The notes beneath the pieces were generated by a model. That model ran no database searches and was not told the DNA's origin. It was given only the letters and a program-made list of their open reading frames with translations. Positions 42,767-52,402 of a stretch of 64,000 nt of DNA are shown here, piece by piece. How positions within the stretch are numbered: position 1 is the stretch's first letter; every line of letters starts with the position of its first letter. Location of the stretch: NCBI RefSeq assembly GCF_004851605.1, contig NZ_CP031093.1, positions 3,782,692 through 3,846,691 on the forward strand, in the 5' to 3' direction. The DNA comes from Hydrocarboniclastica marina (GTDB lineage Bacteria > Pseudomonadota > Gammaproteobacteria > Pseudomonadales > Oleiphilaceae). Position numbers and translations under genes: made by a program.

Positions 42767-44734
42767 ATGCAGCCAGATACCCACCGACCGCTAATCGTCG
42801 CCCTGATAAGCCACCTCAAGTTCAACGGCGGGCAGAGCCGGCTCGCCCAGACATTGCAGGAAATTCTGCCGCGATACGCAGATGAGGCTGACATTTCGAT
42901 CGTCGAGTCCAGCGTTGCCGACCTGCTGCCAACCGTGCAGCGGCTGGAGCGGGAACGGGAGATCGATATCATTATCTGTTCCGGGGCTTCGGCTGAGTTT
43001 CTGCGCAAGCACGTCAACACCACAGTGCTGTCCATCCGCATGGGCGAATACGACCTGATCAAGGCACTCAACCTGGCCAAGGACCGCGGCACCAAGGCGG
43101 GCATACTGAGCCACCAACGCTCTCATACAGAGCTCAAAGAGCTGGCGTCGCTGCTCACCGTTGAGATATCCGAAGCGGTTTATACCTCGTTCGAGGACGC
43201 ACGCCAGAAGACCAAAGCACTGGTTGAGGCCGGCTACAAGGTCATCATTGGCTCGCCGACGGCCGTAGAGCTCGCGGAAGAAGCCGGTGCAGTCGGTGTC
43301 TCGGCAATTAATGCGGACGCAGTCCGGCGCACGCTGGACGATGCTGTGGCCATCTGCCGGAGCCGGGCGCGGGAACGGCTCAAGAACAGCCGGATCAGCG
43401 CTGTCCTGCGGCACCTGAATGAAGGCGTTATGACGGTCCGACCGGATGGGCGCGTTCAGTCGATCAACACCAGCATGGCGGCGCTTATAGGCGCCTCAGA
43501 AAGCGAAGTGGTCGGCCAGATGGCTCAGTTGGTCCTGCCGGGACTGGCCGTCCAGCGCGTTCTCAAAACCGGCACCGGCGAGGAAAACCAGCTCATCCAT
43601 GTGGGCACCCGCAAGCTGGCAGCCAATACCATGCCCATCTTCGAAAATAACAGGATTGATGGGCTGATCGTAGCGTGCCAGGAAATCAACGCGATACAGC
43701 GCGCCGACCGACGGATACGCTCCCAGACCCGGCCCAGCCATTTCATTGCGCGCTATGAGTTCGACCAGCTGCTGGGCGAAGCGCCGCTGTTCCGCCAGGC
43801 CATCCATCTCGCGCAGCTCTATGCGCAGACCGACTCCACAGTGCTGATCACAGGCGAAAGCGGAACCGGTAAAGAGCTGATAGCGCAGAGCATCCACAAC
43901 GCCAGTAGCCGCCGGCAGGCACCCTTCGTCGCCATCAACTGCGCAGCTTTCCCGGAAGCCCTGCTGGAAAGTGAACTCTTCGGTTACGAGGAAGGGGCAT
44001 TTACGGGCACCCGAAAAGGCGGCAAGGGCGGGCTGTTCGAGGCGGCTCATACCGGGACAATTTTTCTGGACGAGATAGGCGACATGCCCGTCTCCCTGCA
44101 AACCCGCCTGCTCCGCGTCCTGCAGGAACGGGAGGTGCTGCGCCTGGGGGTTTCGGAACCCACCCCAATCAATATCCGGGTCATATCGGCAACCCACCAC
44201 GATCTTTTAAGCGGCATCGCCGAGGGGCGGTTTCGTGAAGACCTCTACTTCCGTCTGAACATATTGCGCATCGCCGTGCCCAGCCTGCGCGACCGCGCGG
44301 CGGATATTCCCATTATCGCGAAGGCCATTGTTGCCGGGCTGGCCAAAGGCGACAGTGAGAAGCAGGCCTGCGCCGAGGGGCTCCTCGACCACCTCATGCC
44401 CCACCTGATCACGAACACCTGGCGCGGCAATATTCGCGAGCTTGAGAATATTGTGGAGCGTGCTTTTTTGTCCGCTGACTTGCTGGAGCAAGCAGATGGA
44501 CTATCGCCGTCAATGGAAACACTATTCCCCGAATTTCTGGGCGCCTTGCCGTATCAGCGTCAGCAGCAATCAGAGACGGTCAAGCCGGGCAGCCTTCATT
44601 CCCTTGGCCGGGCGGCCGAGATCACGCACATCCGCAAAACCCTGGATGCCTGCAACGGCGACATGACGAAAACCGCCGAAACCCTGGGTATCAGCCGTTC
44701 GACCCTTTGGCGCCGTCTCCGCAAGGACAGCTAG
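42767..44734 (+). CDS. sigma-54-dependent activator with PrpR-type sensor domain
   Basis: A 655-residue regulator. Residues about 8-200 are a PrpR_N-like ligand domain (DIIICSGASAEFLRKH, VIIGSPTAVELAEEAGAVG). A PAS domain follows (about 210-325; ISAVLRHLNEGVMTVRPDGRVQSIN). The AAA+ domain has Walker A GESGTGKE (about 362-369), the sigma-54 contact loop GAFTG (about 410) and Walker B GTIFLDEIGD. The C-terminal Fis-type helix-turn-helix ends TLGISRSTLWRRLRKD. It is divergent from the lva-like operon and upstream of the acyl-CoA synthetase, each of which has a -24/-12 promoter, so it most likely activates both. The sensed compound is unknown. Confidence 0.92.
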   Translation: MQPDTHRPLIVALISHLKFNGGQSRLAQTLQEILPRYADEADISIVESSVADLLPTVQRLEREREIDIIICSGASAEFLRKHVNTTVLSIRMGEYDLIKALNLAKDRGTKAGILSHQRSHTELKELASLLTVEISEAVYTSFEDARQKTKALVEAGYKVIIGSPTAVELAEEAGAVGVSAINADAVRRTLDDAVAICRSRARERLKNSRISAVLRHLNEGVMTVRPDGRVQSINTSMAALIGASESEVVGQMAQLVLPGLAVQRVLKTGTGEENQLIHVGTRKLAANTMPIFENNRIDGLIVACQEINAIQRADRRIRSQTRPSHFIARYEFDQLLGEAPLFRQAIHLAQLYAQTDSTVLITGESGTGKELIAQSIHNASSRRQAPFVAINCAAFPEALLESELFGYEEGAFTGTRKGGKGGLFEAAHTGTIFLDEIGDMPVSLQTRLLRVLQEREVLRLGVSEPTPINIRVISATHHDLLSGIAEGRFREDLYFRLNILRIAVPSLRDRAADIPIIAKAIVAGLAKGDSEKQACAEGLLDHLMPHLITNTWRGNIRELENIVERAFLSADLLEQADGLSPSMETLFPEFLGALPYQRQQQSETVKPGSLHSLGRAAEITHIRKTLDACNGDMTKTAETLGISRSTLWRRLRKDS

Positions 44735-44877
44735 CGGAACCGAGCTCATCCGATGCAATGCTGGCACAGCATGGGCGCCTTAGCGTTGCACATCTGAAAC
44801 ACACGCCGACTCTTCCGACGCTGCCGCCGCGCTTTTCACCTTGAATTCACTACGCTTTTCGGGGAAATGCCCCCTGC

Positions 44878-44893
44878 TGGCACAGCCCTTGCT
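44878..44893 (+). promoter_or_regulatory. sigma-54 (-24/-12) promoter of the acyl-CoA synthetase gene
   Basis: TGGCAC-AGCCC-TTGCT matches the sigma-54 consensus exactly, as does the divergent operon's promoter. Transcription should start near 44905, about 60 bases before the TTG start of the synthetase. Confidence 0.88.
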
Positions 44894-44966
44894 CCTGCAG
44901 CACCAATGGCTTTTAAACAGAGCCGGCATTGCATAACAACAACCAGACCCAATCCGGAGGCCAACG

Positions 44967-46589
44967 TTGCGCGGCTTAATGATGGATGCCGAACTGAGCA
45001 TCACCACAATCATGCGACACGCCGAGATGGTGGCCCATGGGACTGAGATTGTGTCCTCCATGAATGATGACGCGATCCACCGCTATACCTATGCCGACGC
45101 CTTTCGCCGGTGCCGCCAGCTGGCCAATGCCCTGGACGCCCTGAAGCTGAGCGCCGATGCGCGGGTTGGCACATTGGCATGGAACGACTACCGCCACTTC
45201 GAACTGCACTATGCCGTGCCCTGCTCGGGCAGAATCTGCCACACCATCAATCCCAAGCTGTTCCTCGACCAGATCAGATTCATCATCCGTGACGCCGGAG
45301 ATGAGGCACTGTTCATCGACCCGCAGTTCCTCCCGCTGATCGAATCGATCCAGGCGGAGCTACCGTCCGTCCGCCACTGGATCGCCCTGTGCGCGCAATC
45401 CGAGCTTCCGACCAGTTCACTGCCAGACCTGTGCAGCTACGAGAGCCTGCTTGCAGCCCAGCCTGCAGAATTCGACTGGCCGACACTCGACGAACAACGC
45501 GCCAGCGGCCTTTGTTATACCTCTGGCACGACAGGCAACCCCAAGGGCGTATTAGGCTGCCACCGCAGTGTTGTTTTGCACGGTATGGCCCAGAACATGG
45601 CCAGCTGTGTGGGCCTGACTCCTGAAGATACGGTTATGCCGTTGGTGCCGATGTTTCACGTCAACGCCTGGGGAATGCCTTACACCGCACCCATGGCCGG
45701 CGCCAAGCTGGTTCTGCCCGGTGCCCACGTAGCCGACGCCAGTCGCATGGTAGACCTCATCAATAGCGAAGGCGTCACCTACTCTCTCGCGGTGCCCACA
45801 TTGTGGAGCGGTATTAACAACTATCTGGAACAGTCGGGCGCGACAGTGTCGACGCTCAAGCGCGGTGTTATTGGCGGCGCGGCGGGGGCTATGCGCCTGT
45901 ATGAAGACATGGACCGCCATGGCGTCCGGCTTGAAAACGGCTGGGGCATGACTGAGCTCAGTCCCATGGGCAGCTACAACCGCATTCTCGACCGGCACCA
46001 GGATTCGGACACCGAGGCCGGGCGATCGCAGCGCCTTAAATCCGGTCAACCGCTGTTCGGCATGCAGCTGCGCATAGTGGATGAGGATGGCAACAGCCTG
46101 CCCCACGATGGCGAGGCCTCGGGTGTACTTGAAGTCCGGGCTCCGTGGGCGTGTAGCGCCTACTTCGGGGCCGGGCAGGAACACACGTGGTTCAGTACGG
46201 GCGACGTCGCCACCATCGACCCGAACGGTTACCTACAGATCACTGACCGGGTGAAGGACGTCATCAAGTCAGGCGGCGAGTGGATCAGCTCGATAGACAT
46301 CGAGAATGTGGTCATGTCTCACCCGGGCGTGCGCGAGGCCGTAGTGATCGGTGTATCTCATCCGCACTGGAGCGAGCGTCCGTTGCTCCTCATCGTGCCG
46401 GAGGAGCAGCAGGAACTGTCGCCGCACCTGATACTGAAATTCCTCCAGGACAAGCTGCCGAAATGGTGGATCCCCAACGCCTGTGAGTTCGTGGATGAGC
46501 TGCCGCACACCGCCACCGGCAAAGTGAGCAAGAAAAGTCTTCGCGATCTGTACACCCATTATCAGTGGCCCGATTCCCTTGCGAATTGA
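44967..46589 (+). CDS. AMP-forming acyl-CoA synthetase (LvaE-like)
   Basis: A 540-residue ANL-superfamily enzyme. Motifs: CYTSGTTGNPKG (P-loop), GWGMTELSP, the hinge STGDVATIDPNGYLQITDRVKD and the catalytic lysine in TATGKVSKK. TTG 44967 is used because GGAGG lies six bases upstream; the nearest ATGs (44979, 44982) are too far from it. It would convert the 4-hydroxyacid to its CoA ester before the LvaAB-type phosphorylation. It resembles the medium/long-chain synthetase branch to which LvaE belongs. Controlled by its own sigma-54 promoter. Confidence 0.88.
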   Translation: MRGLMMDAELSITTIMRHAEMVAHGTEIVSSMNDDAIHRYTYADAFRRCRQLANALDALKLSADARVGTLAWNDYRHFELHYAVPCSGRICHTINPKLFLDQIRFIIRDAGDEALFIDPQFLPLIESIQAELPSVRHWIALCAQSELPTSSLPDLCSYESLLAAQPAEFDWPTLDEQRASGLCYTSGTTGNPKGVLGCHRSVVLHGMAQNMASCVGLTPEDTVMPLVPMFHVNAWGMPYTAPMAGAKLVLPGAHVADASRMVDLINSEGVTYSLAVPTLWSGINNYLEQSGATVSTLKRGVIGGAAGAMRLYEDMDRHGVRLENGWGMTELSPMGSYNRILDRHQDSDTEAGRSQRLKSGQPLFGMQLRIVDEDGNSLPHDGEASGVLEVRAPWACSAYFGAGQEHTWFSTGDVATIDPNGYLQITDRVKDVIKSGGEWISSIDIENVVMSHPGVREAVVIGVSHPHWSERPLLLIVPEEQQELSPHLILKFLQDKLPKWWIPNACEFVDELPHTATGKVSKKSLRDLYTHYQWPDSLAN

Positions 46590-46734
46590 TCCGTTCGGAC
46601 TACCCCGGCCTGGTCAGTTGCCCAGCCGAGACTATTTACCAGAGGAGGATGAACTATCGCTCGCCAATAACAACAAGACCCTCAGCAGACAGAACGTTCT
46701 TTACTACGTAAAACATGACCCTGGAGTCGTAACA

Positions 46735-47868
46735 ATGAAAAACAACAAGTTCAAGTTAGCTGTCCGGACCTCGCTCGCGTCAGCTGTTCTCGCCGCGTCA
46801 GGCCAGGCCAGCGCCTTCAACCTGAACACTGACGGCGTTGACGCCCTTCTCTATGGGTATGCACGCCTCAACGCGTCGTATGACTTTAATGAAAATATCG
46901 CCAACTCCGCGCGTACCGGTTCTTTCGCGCAACTCGGCGGTGACGACGAGGATGTCGAAGGCCACTTTGGCGCTGATGCGTTCCAAAGCCGGCTAGGGGT
47001 TATGGTCAAAACCGAGTCGGGACTCAAGATCAACGTTGAAGGCGATTTTCGCGGATCAGGTGGCGGCAGCCTTCGCCTGCGACACGCCTATGGCGAATAC
47101 GAGGGCGTACTGCTGGGCCAGACGTGGTCCAACTACATGAGCTTCTACGGCATCACACCAGGGCTCGATTTTGACGGCGTGCCCGGGATGGCGGGCCTGC
47201 AGGGCCGTACACCGCAGGCACGGTATACCACGGGGCCTCTATCCGTGGCCCTGGAAGAAACATTGACCAGCGTGGTCGGAAACACTGACCTTCGCGAAGG
47301 TCTTCCGACATTTACCGCCCGCTACGAACAAGCGCTCGGCGCATTGTCCTACTCCGTGGGTGGTCTGGCTCACCAGGTCGCCGTCGACGATGGCACGATT
47401 GACGAAACCGCATTCGGGTATGCCACTTATGTGGCGGCAGACTTCGCACTCACCAGCAGCCTGGCACTCCATGGCACAGTCAACTATACCGACGGCGCCA
47501 GTCTCTACCTTTATCGCTCAGGCGAGAACTTTGGCGGGGAAGACGCCTATCTCGACGGTAGCGGGCTGAACACGATCGCAGGCTATGCCGCTACCGCCGG
47601 CGCCTCGCTGGCAGTGGGTGAAGGCCGCAGTATCAACCTTTCCTATGGCATCGCCACGATGGACTGGGATGACGCCGAAAACGACCTTGGCGCAGCGGCA
47701 ATCGGTGGAAAAAGTGAAACCAACCAGAAGGCAATGCTCAACTACCTGTGGAAGCCGCTGAGTGACGTGATGATGGGCGTCGAGTACAGCTACTACCGCC
47801 GGGAGAATGTCGACGGCGACAGCGCGAACGCTAACCGCCTGATGTTCGCAGCACAGTACAACTTCTGA
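46735..47868 (+). CDS. DcaP-like trimeric outer-membrane porin
   Basis: A 377-residue protein from ATG 46735 with a signal peptide ending GQASA. The mature part begins FNLNTDGVDALLYGYARLNASYDF and continues with DAFQSRLGVMVKTESGLKINVEGDFRG and LRLRHAYGEYEGVLLGQTWSNYMSF, the pattern of DcaP-family porins, and ends in aromatic F (AAQYNF). Members pass dicarboxylates and other negatively charged solutes. It follows the acyl-CoA synthetase by 145 bp on the same strand and may be co-expressed, giving an uptake route for the acids degraded by neighbouring operons. Confidence 0.83.
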   Translation: MKNNKFKLAVRTSLASAVLAASGQASAFNLNTDGVDALLYGYARLNASYDFNENIANSARTGSFAQLGGDDEDVEGHFGADAFQSRLGVMVKTESGLKINVEGDFRGSGGGSLRLRHAYGEYEGVLLGQTWSNYMSFYGITPGLDFDGVPGMAGLQGRTPQARYTTGPLSVALEETLTSVVGNTDLREGLPTFTARYEQALGALSYSVGGLAHQVAVDDGTIDETAFGYATYVAADFALTSSLALHGTVNYTDGASLYLYRSGENFGGEDAYLDGSGLNTIAGYAATAGASLAVGEGRSINLSYGIATMDWDDAENDLGAAAIGGKSETNQKAMLNYLWKPLSDVMMGVEYSYYRRENVDGDSANANRLMFAAQYNF

Positions 47869-48081
47869 AACCGGTAGCTTTTTGGGGAATCGCAGCAGCT
47901 TTCATGAGGCCCCAGTCGCTTTTTAGGGGACCACAGTCGCTTGTTGCGAGACCTCAGTACCTGTTTATGAAAACCGTAGTACCTGTATATGAAAACCGTA
48001 GTAGCTGTTTATGAACAACGTAGTACCTGCTCATGAAAACCGCAGTAGCTGTTATGAAAACCGCAGTAACTTTCTTTGATG
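47868..48081 (+). repeat. array of about ten imperfect 21-22-bp direct repeats
   Basis: Starting at the porin stop codon, a unit of about 22 bp recurs roughly ten times. The best copies are between 47960 and 48050 and read approximately ACCGTAGTACCTG-TTTATGAAA. Earlier copies (47870-47950) share CAGTCGCTTTT in the same register. Spacing of two helical turns suggests stacked protein binding or replication-slippage growth. The 22-bp length shifts reading phase, so it is not coding. Confidence 0.85.
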
Positions 48082-48226
48082 ATTAGCTGATTTGCGGTGT
48101 AGCGACGCCCTGTGCCTACACCGCCTTTTTTCCCTGCAGCGCAACCCACCTGTACTTTCTCAACCTGCACCGCTGATTCGACCTTCGGCGGTTGGCCTGG
48201 CCCATAGCATTACAAGGACGCCTGAT

Positions 48227-49177
48227 ATGAAAGCAGTGTTTCTGGATGGCTACTCGCTCGACCGTGGCGACCTGGATTTTTCTGCGCTTCGCGCGCAAGT
48301 CGACTCGCTGGTTATTTATCCACAAACCCGGCCGGAAGAAGTTGCCACACGATTGGCCGGCTACGACATTGTGCTGACGAACAAAGTACCGCTGGGCCGG
48401 CAGAGCCTGCAGGACAGCGCCATCAAGATGGTCTGTGTTGCTGCAACCGGAACGAACAACATCGACCTGCAGGCCTGCAGGGCGCTTGGCATCGCGGTCA
48501 CCAATTGCCAGGGCTACGGTACTGACTCTGTTGCCCAACACACCCTTGCGCTAATGCTGAACCTGTCCAGCCGGATGCCTGACTATGCCCGCGCCGTCAG
48601 CGCGGGTCATTGGCATACCAGCAGCCAGTTTTGTCTGTTGGATTACCCGATTCATGAAATGGCCGGCAAGACCCTGGGTATAGTCGGGTACGGCACCCTG
48701 GGTCAGCGCGTTGCCCAGTTGGGTAACGCGTTCGGCATGAACATTCTGGTATCCGCGCGACCAGGCTCTGCCGCCAGCAATGGCCGTGTTGACTTCGACG
48801 AACTGCTGGAACGGGTGGATTTTCTCAGTCTGCACTGCCCGTTGACAGAGACCACTCATCACCTCATGAGCACACGCGAGTTCTCGCTGATGAAACGATC
48901 TGCCTACCTGATCAACACGGCGCGGGGCGGCCTGGTCGATGAAACGGCGCTGGCCGGGGCGCTGGAACACGGCGACATCGCGGGGGCGGGTCTTGATGTC
49001 GTGGATGGTGAGCCTCCGGCAGCGCAGAGCCCTCTCTTCGTGCGCCCATTGCCCAACCTCATTATCACGCCGCACTGCGGATGGGGAGCACTGGAGGCGC
49101 GCCAGCGCATTGTCGGGCAGATAGCTGAGAATATCCGCAGCTGGCAAGGTGGAGCGCCGGTTCGCGTGGTGGCCTGA
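48227..49177 (+). CDS. D-2-hydroxyacid dehydrogenase (NAD)
   Basis: A 316-residue protein from ATG 48227, with AAGGA upstream; a longer frame from 48092 has no ribosome site. The nucleotide-binding motif is GIVGYGTLGQRVAQLG (about 149-164). The catalytic residues are the R in NTARGG, E in GLDVVDGEPP and H in TPHCGWG. It is similar to glycerate/hydroxypyruvate or lactate dehydrogenases. It may interconvert a 2-keto and 2-hydroxy acid formed by the nearby lyase or hydratase; the actual substrate is unknown. Confidence 0.88.
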   Translation: MKAVFLDGYSLDRGDLDFSALRAQVDSLVIYPQTRPEEVATRLAGYDIVLTNKVPLGRQSLQDSAIKMVCVAATGTNNIDLQACRALGIAVTNCQGYGTDSVAQHTLALMLNLSSRMPDYARAVSAGHWHTSSQFCLLDYPIHEMAGKTLGIVGYGTLGQRVAQLGNAFGMNILVSARPGSAASNGRVDFDELLERVDFLSLHCPLTETTHHLMSTREFSLMKRSAYLINTARGGLVDETALAGALEHGDIAGAGLDVVDGEPPAAQSPLFVRPLPNLIITPHCGWGALEARQRIVGQIAENIRSWQGGAPVRVVA

Positions 49178-49388
49178 TCAACACCAGCGTCGAAGACACA
49201 GCAGATGGCTGATGCCAGTCTGTGTCAGTGCGACTGGCCCAGCCTTTCAGGACGATTGATACCGCCCTGCAGCGCCATGGCAAGGTACCACTGCGATAAC
49301 GGGGAGATGTTTGCGAGAGCGGCAGATGGCCGAGTCAGTTTAAGCCGGAATCCAGCATGTGCCCCGATTGGCGGGTAGTCAGCGGGTG

Positions 49389-49419
49389 GTCCGGATAACA
49401 CTGCAAGCGCTATCCGGAC
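49389..49419. terminator. hairpin between convergent genes
   Basis: GTCCGGATA (49389-49397) and TATCCGGAC (49411-49419) form a perfect 9-bp stem with a 13-nt loop, between the dehydrogenase (+) and the lyase (-) genes. No U-tract follows, so it is a probable but unproven bidirectional terminator. Confidence 0.5.
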
Positions 49420-49443
49420 TGCGTGGTTTAGCCAGCCAGAATA

Positions 49444-50337
49444 CTAGAGCTCAGATTCCTGCGGCAGATACTTCTGCTCCAACTCGCTGATCAGCCCCAT
49501 TCCCATATCCCGCACGATATCGCCGTGAGCGGACCGCTTTGTCGGCAGGTCAGCCGCCGACCCGGCCTGCCCCAGTTCGGTGATTACGCTTTTGACAGCA
49601 TTGTGCATGGCGGTGACGGGGATTAGTGCAAAGTGGACGACCTTCGGGCCGATCCAGATGAGGTCTTCCCGCGACAGTGTCTCCAGCCAACCAACGATAA
49701 CCAGCGACACCGGGCAGCCAACCGCGTCAACGAAGCGCTTGATGCCCTCTTTGTCGGAGAAGACACGCGAGATAGGCTGAACCAGATCCGCGCCTGCTTC
49801 GTAATAGGCTTTTGCACGTTTGACCGCTTCGTCAAAATCCACGGCATCGGTCCGGGCTATGATCAGTGTCTCCGGGTTGCTCCGGTTCTCCACCGCGGCG
49901 CGGATTTTGCCTACCGCTTCGTTGAGCGGGATAATGCTGTTCGTGGTCTCAACACAAACCGGACAGCGCTTGGGGCTGATCTGGTCCTCAATCACCACGC
50001 CCTGAACCCCTGCCCGCTCGAACTCGTGCAGCGACTTGATGACGTTGATGGCGTTGCCATAGCCTGTGTCCATGTCCGCGACCAGAGGCTTGCTCGCGAC
50101 GTAGCACATCTTCTCAACTGCGAGAACGTTCTCCGTACGCGAGTACATCTCGACGTCAGGCAAACCCAGTTGCTCCGCCGAAATTGCGAAGCCGCTGGAC
50201 AGCATCAGGTCGATGCCGTCGGCCTCGGACGCCAACCGGGCGCTCATGGCGTCGCCCACCCCGACGGAAACAAGTGGTCCTGCTTTCGATTCCGCCAGCA
50301 TCTGACGTAGCCCTTTATTGATCTTGGCCTTGAGCAT
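49444..50337 (-). CDS. isocitrate lyase/PEP mutase-family lyase
   Basis: A 297-residue protein from ATG 50337 (AAAGGAGAT upstream; the frame opens at 50439). The metal site ADMDTGYGN is at residues 87-95. The active-site loop reads SPKRCPVC with C125, in place of the K(K/R)CGH found in isocitrate and methylisocitrate lyases, so the substrate probably differs. Relatives include 2,3-dimethylmalate lyase and oxaloacetate decarboxylase. It would split a 2-hydroxy dicarboxylate to pyruvate or glyoxylate plus a second acid. It lies 114 bp after the TRAP genes on the same strand. Confidence 0.85.
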   Translation of the reverse strand: MLKAKINKGLRQMLAESKAGPLVSVGVGDAMSARLASEADGIDLMLSSGFAISAEQLGLPDVEMYSRTENVLAVEKMCYVASKPLVADMDTGYGNAINVIKSLHEFERAGVQGVVIEDQISPKRCPVCVETTNSIIPLNEAVGKIRAAVENRSNPETLIIARTDAVDFDEAVKRAKAYYEAGADLVQPISRVFSDKEGIKRFVDAVGCPVSLVIVGWLETLSREDLIWIGPKVVHFALIPVTAMHNAVKSVITELGQAGSAADLPTKRSAHGDIVRDMGMGLISELEQKYLPQESEL

Positions 50338-50451
50338 GTGTCTATCTCCTTTGGAAATCCAGAGTGTCCGAGGCCCTGCAAGAGCCCCGGCCAGGCTGCC
50401 AGGGACTTGAAGGCAGAGCGGTTTAACCTCGCGGAACACCCACTGTGAGTT

Positions 50452-51006
50452 TCAAACCTGGAACTCTTCGGCAATGGTTGCCTGGTCCTTGGTGTAGGTA
50501 ATCCATACACCGGGCTGCATAACATTTTTCAGGCCGATGAACGCCAGTTCGACGGCCACCCCCGCAAAGCCGATGGGAATCAGATAGTAGACGGGGTACT
50601 TCGGGTACATATCGCCCGCCGCCGGGAATGCATGGCCCGCTGTGGTGCCATCCACGGCATACTCAAACGAGTAGAAGGCGACGATCGCCATGAGCAGGAG
50701 CTCCGCCATTACCACGAACAGATACAGCGCCTTCTGGAACCGCGCGGGCAAGCGATCAAATACCATGGGTATGCGTGGAGAAACGCCCTGGGCAAACGCG
50801 TAGAAAACAATGGGCAATACTGAGAGCGGCATCAGGTAGAACATCACAACCTCATAAACGCCCGGGATGGAATTCCCGCTGAGGTTGCGCGAAAGAACAT
50901 CGGCAGAGATTGACAGGATCATGCCGGCCAGCGCCAGACCGCTCAACACCAGCCCGAACCCTTTTATAAAGCCGAATGCGCGATAACAGATATTCAACAC
51001 ATGCAT
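50452..51006 (-). CDS. TRAP transporter small membrane subunit (DctQ-type)
   Basis: A 184-residue protein with four hydrophobic helices (about 15-38, 50-70, 90-113, 140-160), the DctQ layout. SADVLSRNLSGNSIPGVYEV is typical of the family. It starts nine bases after the DctM gene stops. It forms the membrane complex with DctM, fed by the DctP protein encoded at the start of the operon. Confidence 0.88.
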   Translation of the reverse strand: MHVLNICYRAFGFIKGFGLVLSGLALAGMILSISADVLSRNLSGNSIPGVYEVVMFYLMPLSVLPIVFYAFAQGVSPRIPMVFDRLPARFQKALYLFVVMAELLLMAIVAFYSFEYAVDGTTAGHAFPAAGDMYPKYPVYYLIPIGFAGVAVELAFIGLKNVMQPGVWITYTKDQATIAEEFQV

Positions 51007-51015
51007 GGGCAGGCC

Positions 51016-52329
51016 CTACCTCGAGACTGTAGACGGAAGCCAGGTGGCAAGTTCGGGGAAGACGATCATCGATCCGCAGACGAATACGGCTACAGCCACC
51101 GCCATCTTCGTCGCAGGCCCGAAGATGCTGCTCGCGGGCACCCCGCTGGTCCCCGCTGCTGAATAGACACTCAGCCCCACAGGTGGCGTTATCAGGCCCA
51201 GCGTACAGATCACGGAAATAAAGACACCGAACCAGAGCACGTCGATTCCCGCCTTCTGGATCACCGGCAATACCACCGGCAGCGCCATCAGAATCACAGC
51301 CGTTCCTTCAATAAACATAAAGAGGATAAAGAACACGACGGCCAGAATGATCAGCACGACCGACGGATACTGAATCAGGAATTCGATCATGGACAGGATA
51401 CGGCGGGGCAGCAGCGAGAAGGACACGAAGCGCCCGAAAATGGCCGCACCAATCAGGATCAGCATGATCATGCCGGTCACGGTGGCGGTATCTTTCACCG
51501 AAGAGGCCATGAAACTACGATTCACTTTCCCCAGCACAAGCGCAGTGACGAACGCGCCAAGCGCGCCGATAGCGCCGGCTTCCGTCGGTGTAACGAAGCC
51601 CAGGTATATGCCGCCGAATATCAGCGAGAACATGAACACGCCGACCATGACGACCGTAATGGCCCGCCGCGCGCTTATCCTGATTTCCGAAGACGGAGCG
51701 GGCACTGGCTGGCTGACGTCACGGCCGCGTCGGTGCATCACGATGACGCAGCCGACAAACACCAGCATGGTAAGCACGCCCGGAATAATCGCTGCCATGA
51801 AAAGGTCACTGATGGGCGTTTCGGTGATGACCCCGTAGAGAATCAGGATGATACTGGGCGGGATGATACCCGACAGCGAGCCGCTGGCAGCGGCGATGGC
51901 CCCGGCCAGTTCGCGCCGGAATCCGTAACTGCGGAGTTCGGGAACAGCAACGCTGCCGAGCGATGCAGCGGTAGCAGCCCCCGATCCCGAAACAGCGCCA
52001 AGGAAGCCGCCGATTACGACGGTCATCGCTCCGAGTACCGTAGGTTTACCCTTTGAAAGTTTGTAAACCATGATAAATGCATCCTGAACAACACCGGACT
52101 TCAGGATGAACTGGGCCATGATTACATAGAGCGGAATCGTCGTTAACGCGTAACTGGCTACCTGCCCGAACGGATCCGAACGCAGGAAAGCCGATGCAAT
52201 ACTGAAGTCCTGGATAAGCGCCAGGCCAATCACCCCGATGCCAAGGAGAATGGAATGGATATGGAAGCCCGCCGCCATCAAGATCAGGAAGGCGCACAGG
52301 ATGCTGAGCAAGAATAGGGGATCACTCAT
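51016..52329 (-). CDS. TRAP transporter large membrane subunit (DctM-type)
   Basis: A 437-residue, roughly 12-helix protein. GGFLGAVSGSGAATAASLGSVAVPEL, GIIPPSIILILYG and TPTEAGAIGA are the signature segments of the DctM family, a Na+-coupled permease for organic acids. The gene order P-M-Q differs from the common P-Q-M. It follows the binding-protein gene by 73 bp. Confidence 0.92.
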   Translation of the reverse strand: MSDPLFLLSILCAFLILMAAGFHIHSILLGIGVIGLALIQDFSIASAFLRSDPFGQVASYALTTIPLYVIMAQFILKSGVVQDAFIMVYKLSKGKPTVLGAMTVVIGGFLGAVSGSGAATAASLGSVAVPELRSYGFRRELAGAIAAASGSLSGIIPPSIILILYGVITETPISDLFMAAIIPGVLTMLVFVGCVIVMHRRGRDVSQPVPAPSSEIRISARRAITVVMVGVFMFSLIFGGIYLGFVTPTEAGAIGALGAFVTALVLGKVNRSFMASSVKDTATVTGMIMLILIGAAIFGRFVSFSLLPRRILSMIEFLIQYPSVVLIILAVVFFILFMFIEGTAVILMALPVVLPVIQKAGIDVLWFGVFISVICTLGLITPPVGLSVYSAAGTSGVPASSIFGPATKMAVAVAVFVCGSMIVFPELATWLPSTVSR

Positions 52330-52402
52330 GCGGAAAACCGCTCCGTCAGTTCGAGCGGCTACGCCGCGTGCTGCGGCGTAGCCAACGTGACACTAGCTAG
52401 CT

